NCBI RefSeq assembly: GCF_002744735.1
Contig: NZ_KZ319339.1
Coordinates: 1,656,446 to 1,720,445, forward strand
Direction of reading: 5' to 3'
Source: Marinobacter guineae
GTDB taxonomy: Bacteria > Pseudomonadota > Gammaproteobacteria > Pseudomonadales > Oleiphilaceae
DNA: 64,000 nt
In this document: positions 24,919 through 34,261 of the stretch, piece by piece
How the letters are laid out: the number at the start of each line of letters is the position of its first letter
Position numbering within the stretch: position 1 is the first letter of the stretch
Program-made: the position numbers and the translations under genes
The notes under the pieces: model-generated
Seen by the model: the letters and a program-made list of their open reading frames with translations, nothing else
What the model was told of the DNA's origin: nothing
Databases searched by the model: none

Positions 24919-25674
24919 ATGCTTGAAGTACAGAATCTGTCCATGCGCTTTGGCGGCCTGCTGGCGGTAGACCAGGTGTCTCTGGACGTTCAGGAACACG
25001 AAATTGTATCCATCATCGGCCCGAACGGGGCTGGAAAGACCACGGTATTCAACTGCATGAGCGGCTTCTACAAGCCGACCGGCGGCAAGATCCTGTTTGA
25101 GGGGGGAGAGGTCCAGGGAAAACCCGACCACAAGATTTCACGGCTGGGTATGGTTCGCACCTTCCAACACGTCCGCCTGTTCAGCCAGATGACGGTGGTT
25201 GAAAACCTGCTGGTGGCACAGCACCGGCACCTGAACACTAACCTGATTGCCGGCCTGCTGAAGACCCCGGATTACCGGAAAAGGGAACAGAAATCCCTGG
25301 ATCGGGCCGCTTACTGGCTGGAGCGCGTGGGCCTGTTGGACCTGGCAAACCGGGAAGCCGGAAATCTGGCCTATGGCCAGCAGCGGCGCCTGGAAATCGC
25401 CCGATGCATGGTGACCGAGCCCAAGTTGCTGATGCTCGACGAGCCGGCGGCAGGCCTCAACCCGGCGGAAACCAAAGAACTCAACCGGCTGATTGTCAGC
25501 CTGAAAGAGGACTACAACGTTTCCGTAGTGCTGATTGAGCACGACATGAGCCTGGTTATGGATATTTCCGACCGTATCAATGTCATCAACCAGGGTAGAC
25601 CCCTGGCTTGTGGTACGCCGGATGAAATCCGCCAGAACGACGACGTGATCAAAGCCTATCTGGGCGAGGCCTGA
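24919..25674 (+). CDS. braF: branched-chain amino acid ABC transporter, ATPase LivG type
   Basis: A 251-residue ABC ATPase with Walker A GPNGAGKTT, the signature region LAYGQQRRLEIARC, Walker B LLMLDEPAAGLN and switch histidine IEHDM. LivG proteins have the degenerate signature YGQQR rather than LSGGQ, as seen here. Cytoplasmic, pairs with BraG to drive BraDE. Confidence 0.95.
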   Translation: MLEVQNLSMRFGGLLAVDQVSLDVQEHEIVSIIGPNGAGKTTVFNCMSGFYKPTGGKILFEGGEVQGKPDHKISRLGMVRTFQHVRLFSQMTVVENLLVAQHRHLNTNLIAGLLKTPDYRKREQKSLDRAAYWLERVGLLDLANREAGNLAYGQQRRLEIARCMVTEPKLLMLDEPAAGLNPAETKELNRLIVSLKEDYNVSVVLIEHDMSLVMDISDRINVINQGRPLACGTPDEIRQNDDVIKAYLGEA

Positions 25675-25683
25675 GGGAAAACC

Positions 25684-26385
25684 ATGCTAGTACTAGAAGA
25701 TGTCCATACCCACTACGGCAAAATCGAGGCACTGCACGGGGTTTCTGTCGAGGTCAAAAAGGGGGAGATTGTTTCTCTTATCGGCGCCAACGGCGCTGGC
25801 AAGACAACGCTACTGATGACGGTGTGCGGCCACCCCCAGGCCAGCTCGGGGCGGGTTATCCTGAACGACCGGGATATCACTCGCAAGCCGACGGCGCAGA
25901 TCATGCGCTCCGGCATTGCCATTGTCCCAGAAGGCCGGCGAGTCTTCTCGGGCCTGACTGTCGAGGAAAACCTCCATATGGGCGGGTTCTTCAACACCAA
26001 GGCCGAAATCCGCAAAAGCCAGGACCATGTCTACGAGCTCTTCCCCCGGCTCAAGGAGCGTGAGCACCAGCGCGCCGGCACCATGTCTGGCGGTGAGCAG
26101 CAGATGCTCGCCATCGGCCGGGCGCTGATGAGCAGGCCGAACATGATCATCCTGGATGAGCCGTCGCTTGGCCTGGCTCCGCTGGTGATCAAACAAATCT
26201 TCGAGATCATCGGCCACCTGCGCGAAGAAGGCATTACGGTTTTCCTGGTTGAGCAAAATGCTCACCAGGCACTCAACCTGGCCGACCGTGGTTACGTGCT
26301 CGAAACCGGCAGGATTCGTTTGCACGATACCGGCAAGAATCTGCTGGCCAACCCGGATGTTCAGAACGCCTATCTGGGTGGGTGA
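25684..26385 (+). CDS. braG: branched-chain amino acid ABC transporter, ATPase LivF type
   Basis: A 233-residue ABC ATPase with Walker A GANGAGKTT, signature MSGGEQQMLAIGRAL and Walker B MIILDEPSLGLAP. Size and sequence fit LivF/BraG. Starts 9 nt after braF with a GAGGGAAAACC ribosome region. Last gene of the operon; a strong terminator follows. Confidence 0.95.
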   Translation: MLVLEDVHTHYGKIEALHGVSVEVKKGEIVSLIGANGAGKTTLLMTVCGHPQASSGRVILNDRDITRKPTAQIMRSGIAIVPEGRRVFSGLTVEENLHMGGFFNTKAEIRKSQDHVYELFPRLKEREHQRAGTMSGGEQQMLAIGRALMSRPNMIILDEPSLGLAPLVIKQIFEIIGHLREEGITVFLVEQNAHQALNLADRGYVLETGRIRLHDTGKNLLANPDVQNAYLGG

Positions 26386-26406
26386 AGGAGCCCTGACGTG
26401 AAAGCC

Positions 26407-26443
26407 AAAAACCGGAGCGTGACGTCACGCTCCGGTTTTTTTT
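26407..26443 (+). terminator. intrinsic terminator of braCDEFG
   Basis: Perfect inverted repeat centred on GTGAC/GTCAC, with stem AACCGGAGCGTGAC and complement, followed by eight T residues. Confidence 0.95.
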
Positions 26444-26550
26444 GGGCCAAATCAAATACTCACCAATCTGTAAACTTGCGTTGGCAGGAATTGAACTATA
26501 CTCAAGCCAACGGTCATCCTGTCTCCACAAGACCAGTCAGGGCCGTTTTC

Positions 26551-26582
26551 ACAATGCTGCCCTCCGTCAGGGGCAGCATTGT
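26551..26582 (+). other. 12-bp hairpin in the DUF3015 gene leader
   Basis: ACAATGCTGCCC (26551-26562) pairs perfectly with GGGCAGCATTGT (26571-26582), loop of 8 nt. It lies about 40 nt before the DUF3015 ATG, downstream of a -10-like TATACT at 26497-26502, so it should be in the 5' leader. No T tract. Confidence 0.65.
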
Positions 26583-26623
26583 GTATTGCGACGAGAGCTT
26601 AAAACCACATAAAGGAGTGGATA

Positions 26624-27088
26624 ATGAAAAAACTGATCGCAGGTGCAATTCTTCTGGGCGCCTCCTCCATGGCCTTTGCGCAACCGGGCTGTGGTGTGGG
26701 TGCCATGATCTGGAAAGGACAGTCCGGTATTGCCCCCCACGTATTGGCTGCAACCACCAACGGGACGTTTGGTAACCAGACCTTTGGTATGACCACGGGC
26801 ACACTCGGCTGCCAGACCAACGAGGCTGTTCAGTCCATGGCAATGTACATGGACAGCAATATCGACAAGGTGGCCCGGGACATGTCCCGCGGCGCTGGCG
26901 AAAACCTGGATACCCTGGCAGTCCTGCTGGGTGTAGACCAAGCTGATCGTGACACCTTCCGTAAGGTGTTGCAGGACAACTTCGCAACCATTTTCCCAAA
27001 CTCTGAAACCACCTCCGGCGAAGCTGTCGATGCCATCGTCGCCTTGCTGGAAAAGAACGAGTCGCTCAGCAAGTACGTAGCGGCTTGA
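26624..27088 (+). CDS. DUF3015 family secreted protein
   Basis: A 154-residue protein with a Sec signal peptide (MKKLIAGAILLGASSMAFA). The mature part begins QPGCGVGAMIWKG and contains FGMTTGTLGCQ, conserved features of DUF3015, including the two cysteines likely to form a disulfide. Function unknown; probably periplasmic. AAAGGAG precedes the ATG. It heads a three-gene set with the DUF4105 protein and a lipoprotein hydrolase. Confidence 0.85.
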   Translation: MKKLIAGAILLGASSMAFAQPGCGVGAMIWKGQSGIAPHVLAATTNGTFGNQTFGMTTGTLGCQTNEAVQSMAMYMDSNIDKVARDMSRGAGENLDTLAVLLGVDQADRDTFRKVLQDNFATIFPNSETTSGEAVDAIVALLEKNESLSKYVAA

Positions 27089-27176
27089 TCCTGATTACTT
27101 GAAAGGACGTTCGTGCGCCAGGGACGGCGCACTGCTCCACCTTCTACCCTGTTCAACCCCGGATACAGCAAAACCC

Positions 27177-29042
27177 ATGGGCAACATGCTTCGCATTGGG
27201 CCAGCTTTGATCTGGCTCGCAGTCAGCCTGCCAACCAAGGCGGAAATGCCCGCCGGCCAGCCCAACCTCCATCGCGATCCGGCCTGGCTCACTCTGGTTC
27301 ACTACCAATCCGACGCATTCGGGGACGGTTACACCAGCCAGGCAGACGACCCGGCGTTTTTCCTCAGCGATAACGGCAAGCACTCGCCCCGGGCCGAACT
27401 GGCAGCAACCCTCGACGCCATCCGGCAGCCCGGGGAAGGCGATAACCATGCCCGCTGTCAGTTCCCGGCGCGGACAGCCTGGCTTCAGCAAAAGCTTGAC
27501 CTATCGCTGCCGGACATTGATTGCCCCGGTTACCAGCAATGGTCCGAAACCCTGAATACCGAAACCGTCACCTTGGTGTTCGCCGCCTCCTACCTGAACA
27601 GTCCGTCCTCCATGTTCGGTCATACTTTCCTGCGGCTGGATCCGCCACAGGAGGACGAAGAGACCAACCTGCTGCTGGCCAACACCATTTCCTACGCTGC
27701 CGATGCCGCCGCCCATGACAGTGAGATTTCCTTTGCCTACAAGGGCATCTTCGGCGGCTATCCCGGAATTACCACGATTCAGCCCTACTATGAAAAAATC
27801 CGGCTGTACTCGGACATCGAACATCGCGACCTGTGGGAATACCGATTGAACCTCACCCAGGACGAAGTGGACATGATGATCGCCCATGCCTGGGAAATCC
27901 GGGACCGAAATTTCGATTACTATTTCTTTGATGAGAACTGTGCCTACCGTCTGCTGGCGCTAATAGACATCGCCCGCCCCGGCACCGACCTTCTGGGGGA
28001 AGTAAGCACTCACGCAATTCCCTCAGACACCGTTCGCTGGGTCGTGGACAAGGGTCTGGTCAACGAGGTGTATTACCGGCCTTCCGCAGCCACTTCCGTA
28101 GCATACAGCCTTTCGACGCTGCCCGACGACCACCAGACCCTCGCTGCAGCTATTGCCAACGGCTACCTTGCCGCCGATGCAGAGGAAGTCAGCAGCCTTC
28201 CAGCGGAACAGCGGGCCCACGTTCTGGACGCCACCTACGATTATGTCCGTTACAAGAGTGAAGCTGACGGCTGGCCCCGGGACATCGCTGCGCCTCTGTC
28301 CCACGACCTTTTAAGAGAACGAAGCGGTATCGACGAGGTGCCGCCTCCACCGACTCCCCCTGAGCCCATCGTAAGAGACGACCAGGGGCATGATACCTTT
28401 CGCATTAGCCTGGGTGCCGGCCAACAGGCGCACCGGGAGTTCACCCAACTGACGCTGAGGCCCGCGTACCATGATGTCCTGGATCCGCCCGCCGGCTATC
28501 GTTCCGGCGCGCAACTGCAGTTCCTGAGACTGGACGCACGCTTCTATACCGACAACAACGAGCTCCAACTGGAGCAGCTCACCGGCGTTGAAATCCGCTC
28601 ACTGAGCCCCCGGAACGCGTTTTTCTCGCCACTGTCCTGGCAGGTAGGTTTTGGTGGCCGCCGAACTGAGACAGGTAACGACCGGGTTATGACACCGTAC
28701 CTTGAGGGCGGCGCAGGTGGAAGCTGGCGCCTCGGCGACCAGACCCAGGCGTTTGCCATCGCCACTGCCGACCTGGAAATCGACGACGACCTGCGTCGCG
28801 GTTACGACGCCGCCCCAGGCGCCGACATCGGCCTGCTGCATCAGAACAACCGTTTCAGCCTGCTTGCGGGCGCAAAAACCAAAGCCTGGATCGTCAGCAG
28901 CCAGCACCGGCAGGACCAGCTGTACGCCAAAGCCAACTGGCACATTGGCCGTGAATTCAGCCTGTTTGCCGAGTTCACCCGTAAGGACCACTTCGACAGG
29001 TACCAGAGCACATGGCAAGCCGGACTCCACACCTACTTCTGA
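27177..29042 (+). CDS. DUF4105 (Lnb N-terminal periplasmic domain-like) protein with C-terminal beta-rich region
   Basis: About 621 residues. After a signal peptide (RIGPALIWLAVSLPTKA) comes a domain with SPSSMFGHTFLRLDPP, NTISYAADA and YFFDENCAYRLLALID; the conserved His and Cys suggest a papain-like (NlpC/P60-type) catalytic site, as proposed for DUF4105. The C-terminal third is beta-rich and ends in Phe (GLHTYF), suggesting an outer-membrane barrel. The start is uncertain: ATG 27177 or 27186 give a signal peptide but have weak ribosome sites; an in-frame TTG at 27099 is also open. The end overlaps the next gene by 31 nt. Substrate unknown, possibly lipid or peptidoglycan. Confidence 0.75.
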   Translation: MGNMLRIGPALIWLAVSLPTKAEMPAGQPNLHRDPAWLTLVHYQSDAFGDGYTSQADDPAFFLSDNGKHSPRAELAATLDAIRQPGEGDNHARCQFPARTAWLQQKLDLSLPDIDCPGYQQWSETLNTETVTLVFAASYLNSPSSMFGHTFLRLDPPQEDEETNLLLANTISYAADAAAHDSEISFAYKGIFGGYPGITTIQPYYEKIRLYSDIEHRDLWEYRLNLTQDEVDMMIAHAWEIRDRNFDYYFFDENCAYRLLALIDIARPGTDLLGEVSTHAIPSDTVRWVVDKGLVNEVYYRPSAATSVAYSLSTLPDDHQTLAAAIANGYLAADAEEVSSLPAEQRAHVLDATYDYVRYKSEADGWPRDIAAPLSHDLLRERSGIDEVPPPPTPPEPIVRDDQGHDTFRISLGAGQQAHREFTQLTLRPAYHDVLDPPAGYRSGAQLQFLRLDARFYTDNNELQLEQLTGVEIRSLSPRNAFFSPLSWQVGFGGRRTETGNDRVMTPYLEGGAGGSWRLGDQTQAFAIATADLEIDDDLRRGYDAAPGADIGLLHQNNRFSLLAGAKTKAWIVSSQHRQDQLYAKANWHIGREFSLFAEFTRKDHFDRYQSTWQAGLHTYF

Positions 29043-29890
29043 AAGCGGGCGCAGCCCGCCTGGCCGGTCTTGCGCTCATCCTCCTGCAGCTTTCGGGTTG
29101 CAGCGGCCTGTTCTTCTATCCGGACCGGGTCACCTACATCACCCCGGACCGCCTGAACCTCAGCTACGAAGACATCTATATCGACACCGCCGACGGAGAA
29201 ACCCTCCACGGCTGGTGGCTGCCCGCAGAAGCGCCCGAGAATGACGCCAGGGGCACCGTCTACTTTCTCCATGGCAACGCCCAGAACATCAGCAGCCACA
29301 TCCTCAACGTCGCCTGGCTGCCTGAGAAAGGCTATAACGTCTTCACCATCGACTACCGGGGCTACGGCAAATCCACCGGCGATCCGGATATCGAAGGTGC
29401 CCTGCACGACGTGGAAACCGGCCTGCGCTGGCTGGTGGCCAAGCCAGATGTGAACGATCAGCCACTCTACATTCTCGGGCAAAGCCTTGGGGGCGGCCTT
29501 GGCATTGCATTGGCGAGTGAGTGGACCCAACGGAAAGAGCAACCTCGTTTGGATGGCGTCATTCTGGACAGCACCTTTTCCGGATTCCGTAGAATCGCCC
29601 GGGAAAAACTTGATTCTTTCTGGTTAACCTGGCCATTCCAGATTGCGCTGAGCTGGACCATTCCTGAGGATTACGAAGGCGTGGATCATATTCCCGAAAT
29701 CAGCCCGGTTCCCGTGATGGTCATTCATAGCGTTCGGGATGGAATTATCCCGTTTCATCATGGCGAGGCGCTGTTTGAGGCAGCACAGGAGCCCAAGGAG
29801 TTTTTGCAAACGGATACGCCTCATGGGGCGACGTTTGTTATTCCGGGGTATCGGAGGGAGGTGATTCGTTTTCTGGAGACTTCGAGATAG
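29012..29890 (+). CDS. lipoprotein alpha/beta hydrolase
   Basis: A 292-residue alpha/beta-hydrolase. The N-terminus is a lipoprotein signal (LAGLALILLQLSGC, Cys30), then a serine hydrolase fold with oxyanion region VYFLHGNAQN, nucleophile elbow GQSLGGG and a late His in TPHGATF. This is the BEM46/YfhR-like group. Anchored to a membrane facing the periplasm. Translation start lies inside the end of the DUF4105 gene, indicating coupling. Physiological substrate unknown. Confidence 0.82.
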   Translation: MASRTPHLLLKAGAARLAGLALILLQLSGCSGLFFYPDRVTYITPDRLNLSYEDIYIDTADGETLHGWWLPAEAPENDARGTVYFLHGNAQNISSHILNVAWLPEKGYNVFTIDYRGYGKSTGDPDIEGALHDVETGLRWLVAKPDVNDQPLYILGQSLGGGLGIALASEWTQRKEQPRLDGVILDSTFSGFRRIAREKLDSFWLTWPFQIALSWTIPEDYEGVDHIPEISPVPVMVIHSVRDGIIPFHHGEALFEAAQEPKEFLQTDTPHGATFVIPGYRREVIRFLETSR

Positions 29891-29898
29891 CTATGGGT

Positions 29899-30004
29899 GG
29901 CTGTTGGGCTTCCCTTTTCAAAAGTGTTGAGGGCCATGGACGGCCCGAAACAAGCGCACATGGATGTGCTCGTAGCGTCTTTTGAAAAGGGAAGCCCAAC
30001 AGCC
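29899..30004. repeat. core-plus-arms palindromic element, copy 2
   Basis: The 54-bp core (29925-29978) matches copy 1 at 49 of 54 positions. It is enclosed by perfect 26-bp inverted arms (29899-29924 and 29979-30004) whose sequence is largely different from the arms of copy 1. It lies between the convergent hydrolase and pnp genes, just before a bidirectional terminator. Confidence 0.88.
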
Positions 30005-30022
30005 GCTTGCACCCAAGCCAAA

Positions 30023-30062
30023 CAAAAAAACCCGCCAATCCAAAGGATAGGCGGGTTTTTAT
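30023..30062. terminator. bidirectional terminator between hydrolase and pnp
   Basis: A-tract, CCCGCC-A-ATCC, loop AAA, GGAT-A-GGCGGG, T-tract. Functions for the rightward hydrolase unit and the leftward pnp gene. Confidence 0.9.
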
Positions 30063-30077
30063 TAAGCCCGAAAACGA

Positions 30078-32198
30078 TCAGGCAGAGAAATCGGTCGGCT
30101 GGTCGCCTTCCTTGATTTCCTTCATGGACAGCTTGACGCGACCACGGTTGTCGACATCCAGAACCTTCACCAGAACTTCCTGACCTTCGCTCAGCTCGTC
30201 AGTCACATTCTCGATGCGGCGATCAGAGATCTGGGAAATGTGCACCAGACCATCCTTGCCAGGCAGGATGTTAACGAAGGCACCGAAGTCCACGATGCGC
30301 TCAACGCGACCCTTGTAGATGGCACCCACTTCGATCTCCGCGGTGATTTCCTTAACCCGGTTCACTGCCGCCTGGGCCGCTTCCTGGTTATCGGCGTAGA
30401 TCTTCACGTTACCATCGTCATCCAGATCAATGGATGCACCGGTCTCGTCACAGATCGAGCGAATCATGGAGCCGCCCTTACCGATAACGTCACGGATCTT
30501 CTCCGGATTGATCTTGATGGTGGTGATGCTCGGCGCACGGGAAGACAGCTCGGCACGGGGTGCAGAGATAACCTTGTTCATCTCGCCCAGAATGTGCAGG
30601 CGCGCTGCGTGGGCCTGCTCAAGGGCAAGTTCCATGATCTCGTCGGTGATGCCGTTGATCTTGATATCCATCTGCAGGGCGGTTACGCCCTCCTGGGTAC
30701 CGGCAACCTTGAAGTCCATGTCGCCCAGGTGATCTTCGTCACCCAGGATGTCGGTCAGAATCGCAAACTTGTCGCCTTCCTTGACCAGACCCATGGCTAT
30801 ACCGGCAACCGGTGCCTTGATCGGCACACCCGCATCCATCAGCGCCAGGCTGGAACCACAGACAGATGCCATGGAGCTGGAACCGTTGGATTCAGTAATC
30901 TCGGAAACCGCACGGATTGCATACGGGAACTCTTCCAGAGTCGGCATAACCGCCAGAACACCACGCTTGGCCAGACGACCATGGCCAACCTCACGGCGGC
31001 CCGGCGTACCCACTCGGCCAGCTTCACCAACCGAATACGGAGGGAAGTTGTAGTGGAACAGGAACGGGTCCTTGCGCTCGCCTTCCAGGGCATCAATGAT
31101 CTGCACGTCGCGGGAGGTACCCAGCGTAGTGGTCACGATGGCCTGGGTCTCGCCACGGGTGAACAGGGCGGAACCGTGAACGCTGGGCAGAACACCCACT
31201 TCGATTGCGATCGGACGGACGGTCTTGTTGTCACGGCCATCAATACGGGGTTTGCCCTCGATAACCTGATGGCGAACGATGGCTTTCTCCACCTTGCCGA
31301 AATACTTTTTGACTTCATCGGCGGAAGGCTGACCTTCCTCTTCACCGGCCAGTTTTTCCACCAGTGCGGTCTTGATTTCGCCCAGACGTGAATAACGTTC
31401 CATCTTGTCGCGAATACCGTAGGCTTCCTCGATCGCCTCAGAGGCCTCGGCCTTGACGGCGTTCAGAAGGTCGGTGTTCTCTGCCGCAGGCTGCCAGTCC
31501 CAGCGCGGCTTGCCGGTTTCAGCGGCAAATTCCTTGATCGCGGCCACGGCTACCTGCATTTCCTGATGGGCGTACAGAACACCACCCAGCATCTGGTCTT
31601 CAGTCAGGCCCTTGGCTTCGGACTCAACCATCAGAACCGCGTCTTCGGTACCGGCAACGACCATGTCCAGCAGGGAGGTTTGCAGTTCTTCGAACGTCGG
31701 GTTCAGGAAGTAGCCACGCTCGTTGGTGTAACCAACACGGGAGGCACCAATGGGGCCGTCAAACGGGATGCCTGAAATAGACAGCGCAGCAGAGGCGGCC
31801 AGCATCGCGGCAATGTCCGGATCCTGGTTCTTGCTGGAGGACATCACGGTAAGGATAACCTGAACTTCGTTCATGAAGCCGTTCGGGAACAGCGGACGAA
31901 TCGGACGGTCGATCAGACGTGAAGTCAGGGTTTCTTTCTCGGAAGGACGACCTTCACGCTTGAAGAAACCGCCGGGGATTTTACCAACGGCGTAAGTCTT
32001 CTCGAAGTAGTTCACGGTCAGCGGGAAGAACGGCTGGCCCGGCTTTGCTTCCTTGGCGCCGACAACAGTACCGAGAACGGAGATGTCATCGACGGTTACC
32101 AGCACGGAACCGGTGGCCTGGCGGGCAATACGGCCGGTTTCCAGAGTGACGGTCTTGCCGCCAAGCTCAAATGTTTTCTTTACAGGTTTCAGATCCAC
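30078..32198 (-). CDS. pnp: polyribonucleotide nucleotidyltransferase (PNPase)
   Basis: A 706-residue phosphorolytic 3'-5' exoribonuclease of the RNA degradosome. Two RNase PH domains are separated by an alpha-helical domain, followed by a KH domain ([15 protein letters not shown]) and a C-terminal S1 domain ([23 protein letters not shown]). Start is GTG at 32198 with GGAG 6 nt upstream. It follows rpsO after a 350-bp spacer with large hairpins, the setting in which RNase III and PNPase itself control pnp in enterobacteria. Confidence 0.97.
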   Translation of the reverse strand: MDLKPVKKTFELGGKTVTLETGRIARQATGSVLVTVDDISVLGTVVGAKEAKPGQPFFPLTVNYFEKTYAVGKIPGGFFKREGRPSEKETLTSRLIDRPIRPLFPNGFMNEVQVILTVMSSSKNQDPDIAAMLAASAALSISGIPFDGPIGASRVGYTNERGYFLNPTFEELQTSLLDMVVAGTEDAVLMVESEAKGLTEDQMLGGVLYAHQEMQVAVAAIKEFAAETGKPRWDWQPAAENTDLLNAVKAEASEAIEEAYGIRDKMERYSRLGEIKTALVEKLAGEEEGQPSADEVKKYFGKVEKAIVRHQVIEGKPRIDGRDNKTVRPIAIEVGVLPSVHGSALFTRGETQAIVTTTLGTSRDVQIIDALEGERKDPFLFHYNFPPYSVGEAGRVGTPGRREVGHGRLAKRGVLAVMPTLEEFPYAIRAVSEITESNGSSSMASVCGSSLALMDAGVPIKAPVAGIAMGLVKEGDKFAILTDILGDEDHLGDMDFKVAGTQEGVTALQMDIKINGITDEIMELALEQAHAARLHILGEMNKVISAPRAELSSRAPSITTIKINPEKIRDVIGKGGSMIRSICDETGASIDLDDDGNVKIYADNQEAAQAAVNRVKEITAEIEVGAIYKGRVERIVDFGAFVNILPGKDGLVHISQISDRRIENVTDELSEGQEVLVKVLDVDNRGRVKLSMKEIKEGDQPTDFSA

Positions 32199-32550
32199 AA
32201 AAAACTCCTGGTCTATCTTTTCCAGATTGATTCATCCTGCACGCCCCTGCGCGCAAGATCGACTATCTGCAGATGTTGTTCTGTGATCCGAAAGGCAACC
32301 CGTCTGAAAGCTAACAGGCTGTTGCAAAACCCCGGTCAGTCGGGCGGCAATTCCATAGGCCGCCGGGCCCGGGTTTTTCAACAACCTGCTATCAATTTCA
32401 GCTTTCCATTACGACAAGGAATCCTTCGGTGCCACAGACAGTACAACTGCAGTTAGAGACAAGCACAACCAGCAGGCCCCGCAAAGAACCTGCTGGTTGA
32501 CGACTGCCACCGGAGTTACCGGGGCAGTCCTCAGGTCGTAAAGACCCGGA
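32199..32550. other. 352-bp rpsO-pnp spacer with hairpins
   Basis: No gene is seen. Two structures stand out: a perfect 11-bp hairpin, CAACCAGCAGG (32466-32476) with CCTGCTGGTTG (32489-32499), soon after rpsO; and a long imperfect hairpin, 32316-32332 with 32371-32387 (15 of 17 paired), with an inner GGCGGC/GCCGCC stem. Neither has a classic T tract on the minus strand. They may be RNA-processing or attenuation sites. Confidence 0.65.
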
Positions 32551-32820
32551 TCAGCGACGCAGACCCAGACGCTGGATGAGCTCCAGGTAACGGTCAGCGT
32601 TCTTGCGCTTGAGGTAGTCCAGCAGCTTACGACGCTGGTTAACCATCCGGATCAGGCCACGGCGGGAATGGTGATCCTGCTTGTTGACCTTGAAGTGATC
32701 CTGCAGTTTGTTGATGTTGGCGCTGAGCAGTGCAACCTGAACTTCAGGAGAACCGGTATCGCCATCACCTTGCTGAAAATCATTAACGATCTGTGCTTTC
32801 TCATTGGCAGAAAGTGCCAT
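32551..32820 (-). CDS. rpsO: 30S ribosomal protein S15
   Basis: An 89-residue protein with the S15 signature ([39 protein letters not shown]). It binds 16S rRNA helices 20-22 early in 30S assembly. In E. coli it represses its own messenger through a leader pseudoknot; that cannot be judged here. GAGGTGAG precedes the ATG. Confidence 0.97.
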   Translation of the reverse strand: MALSANEKAQIVNDFQQGDGDTGSPEVQVALLSANINKLQDHFKVNKQDHHSRRGLIRMVNQRRKLLDYLKRKNADRYLELIQRLGLRR

Positions 32821-32897
32821 AACTCACCTCATTGTTGCGATGCTTTCAGATCCGGCCGAACCGCGCATCTCTACAGCCCGGCTAAACAGCGGTGCGC

Positions 32898-33839
32898 CTA
32901 TGGCTTCCCGCTGCTCTTCACCAGTCGGCGGGGGACCAGATTGGTCTCCTCACCTTCCGGGAATGCTTCTGCCAGCCCGACAAAACCTTCGTTGCGACTC
33001 TCTTTTGCATAGATACGCACGAAGCCTTCATGGGCTCTACCCGGTATTCTAACCGGTTGTCCGTTCAATATCGATACCAGCGCCGGCCCCGCCAGATGGT
33101 GCTCCGGGAACATGGACAGCGCGGCATCCGGGGCGACCAGCAGGCCGTCAAGGCTTTCGCCACGCTCTCGCATGTCTTCCAGGTCTTTAACCACATGGGC
33201 ATTGGCCAGGGTGAACCCCGAAGCCATGGTACGGCGCAGGGCCGTCACATGGGCACCACAACCGAGGGCTTCGCCAATATCCTCAACCAGTGAGCGAATG
33301 TACGTACCCTTGGTGCAACTGACTGCGATATCCAGCTCATTCTCACGAATGTCCAGAAGTGTCAGTTCGTAGATGGTGACTGGCCGGGCCGGTCGCTCCA
33401 CTTCGATGCCTTCCCGGGCGTATTCGTAGAGCGGGCGCCCCTTGTGCTTGAGCGCCGAGTACATGGAGGGGACCTGCTGGATATCGCCCCGGAACCTGTC
33501 CAGAATCGGCTCCAGCACGTCTGAGCAAAGACCGGCCGGTACCGGCTTCTCGGTAACGATGGCGCCTTCACTGTCACCGGTTTCGGTACTGATCCCGAGC
33601 CGCGCGGTGGCAATGTAGGCTTTGTCGCTGTCCAACATCATCTGGGAGAACTTGGTGGCCTCGCCGAAACACAGCGGTAACACACCAGTGGCCAACGGAT
33701 CCAGCGCGCCGGTGTGACCAGCCTTGGCCGCACCGAACAGACGCTTGACCTGTTGCAGGATGCCATTGGAGGTGACACCGAGCGGCTTGTCGATCACCAG
33801 AATGCCATTGACGTCACGGCCCTTGCGTCTGCGACTCAA
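32898..33839 (-). CDS. truB: tRNA pseudouridine(55) synthase
   Basis: A 313-residue enzyme that makes pseudouridine 55 in the T loop of tRNAs. The catalytic Asp is in [15 protein letters not shown]; the opening [14 protein letters not shown] is typical. Start is TTG at 33839, overlapping the rbfA TGA by 4 nt with GGAG 8 nt upstream; no in-frame ATG is close by. Part of the nusA-infB-rbfA-truB operon. Confidence 0.95.
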   Translation of the reverse strand: MSRRRKGRDVNGILVIDKPLGVTSNGILQQVKRLFGAAKAGHTGALDPLATGVLPLCFGEATKFSQMMLDSDKAYIATARLGISTETGDSEGAIVTEKPVPAGLCSDVLEPILDRFRGDIQQVPSMYSALKHKGRPLYEYAREGIEVERPARPVTIYELTLLDIRENELDIAVSCTKGTYIRSLVEDIGEALGCGAHVTALRRTMASGFTLANAHVVKDLEDMRERGESLDGLLVAPDAALSMFPEHHLAGPALVSILNGQPVRIPGRAHEGFVRIYAKESRNEGFVGLAEAFPEGEETNLVPRRLVKSSGKP

Positions 33840-34261
33840 GCGTTGCGCTCCGGATCGTCCTGACCTTCACCCTCATCACGGTCCACGGCGGGCTTGTCGC
33901 CAACCGCTTCGCGAATGAGGCTATCCATCTTGCGGCTATAACCCTGCAAGGCGTCAAAATGGAACCGGAGCTGCGGAATAACCCGTAGCTTCATGGCACG
34001 CCCCACCTGCCCACGAAGAAAGCCCGACGCCTTGTTAAGAACAGCGATAGACTCTTTGACTTCCGGAGACTCCTCCGTCAGCTCCTCGGTGGAAAGCAGA
34101 GACACATAGATATCGGCATAGCCAAGGTCACGACTAACCTTGACTGCATTCACCGAAACCATCCCCACCCGCGGGTCTTTGACTTCCCGCTGGATGAGCT
34201 GGGCCAACTCCCGTTGCATCTGATCGCCAATGCGATCAATCCGACTGAACTCTCTAGGCAT
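33836..34261 (-). CDS. rbfA: 30S ribosome-binding factor RbfA
   Basis: A 141-residue protein, KH-fold ribosome maturation factor: [22 protein letters not shown] at the N-terminus and [11 protein letters not shown] towards the end. Assists late 16S rRNA processing and cold adaptation. Its ATG overlaps the infB stop by one base (TGATG) and its stop overlaps truB, so all three are translationally coupled. Slightly acidic extra tail at the C-terminus. Confidence 0.95.
   Translation of the reverse strand: MPREFSRIDRIGDQMQRELAQLIQREVKDPRVGMVSVNAVKVSRDLGYADIYVSLLSTEELTEESPEVKESIAVLNKASGFLRGQVGRAMKLRVIPQLRFHFDALQGYSRKMDSLIREAVGDKPAVDRDEGEGQDDPERNA

Noticed and set aside
27113..27373. 86-codon frame starting at GTG 27113 after AAAGGAC
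   Set aside because: Good ribosome-like site, but the frame overlaps the DUF4105 gene and encodes low-complexity sequence.
29897..30115. Small open frame over repeat copy 2
   Set aside because: Made of the repeat core and a terminator; similar spurious peptides arise at copy 1.
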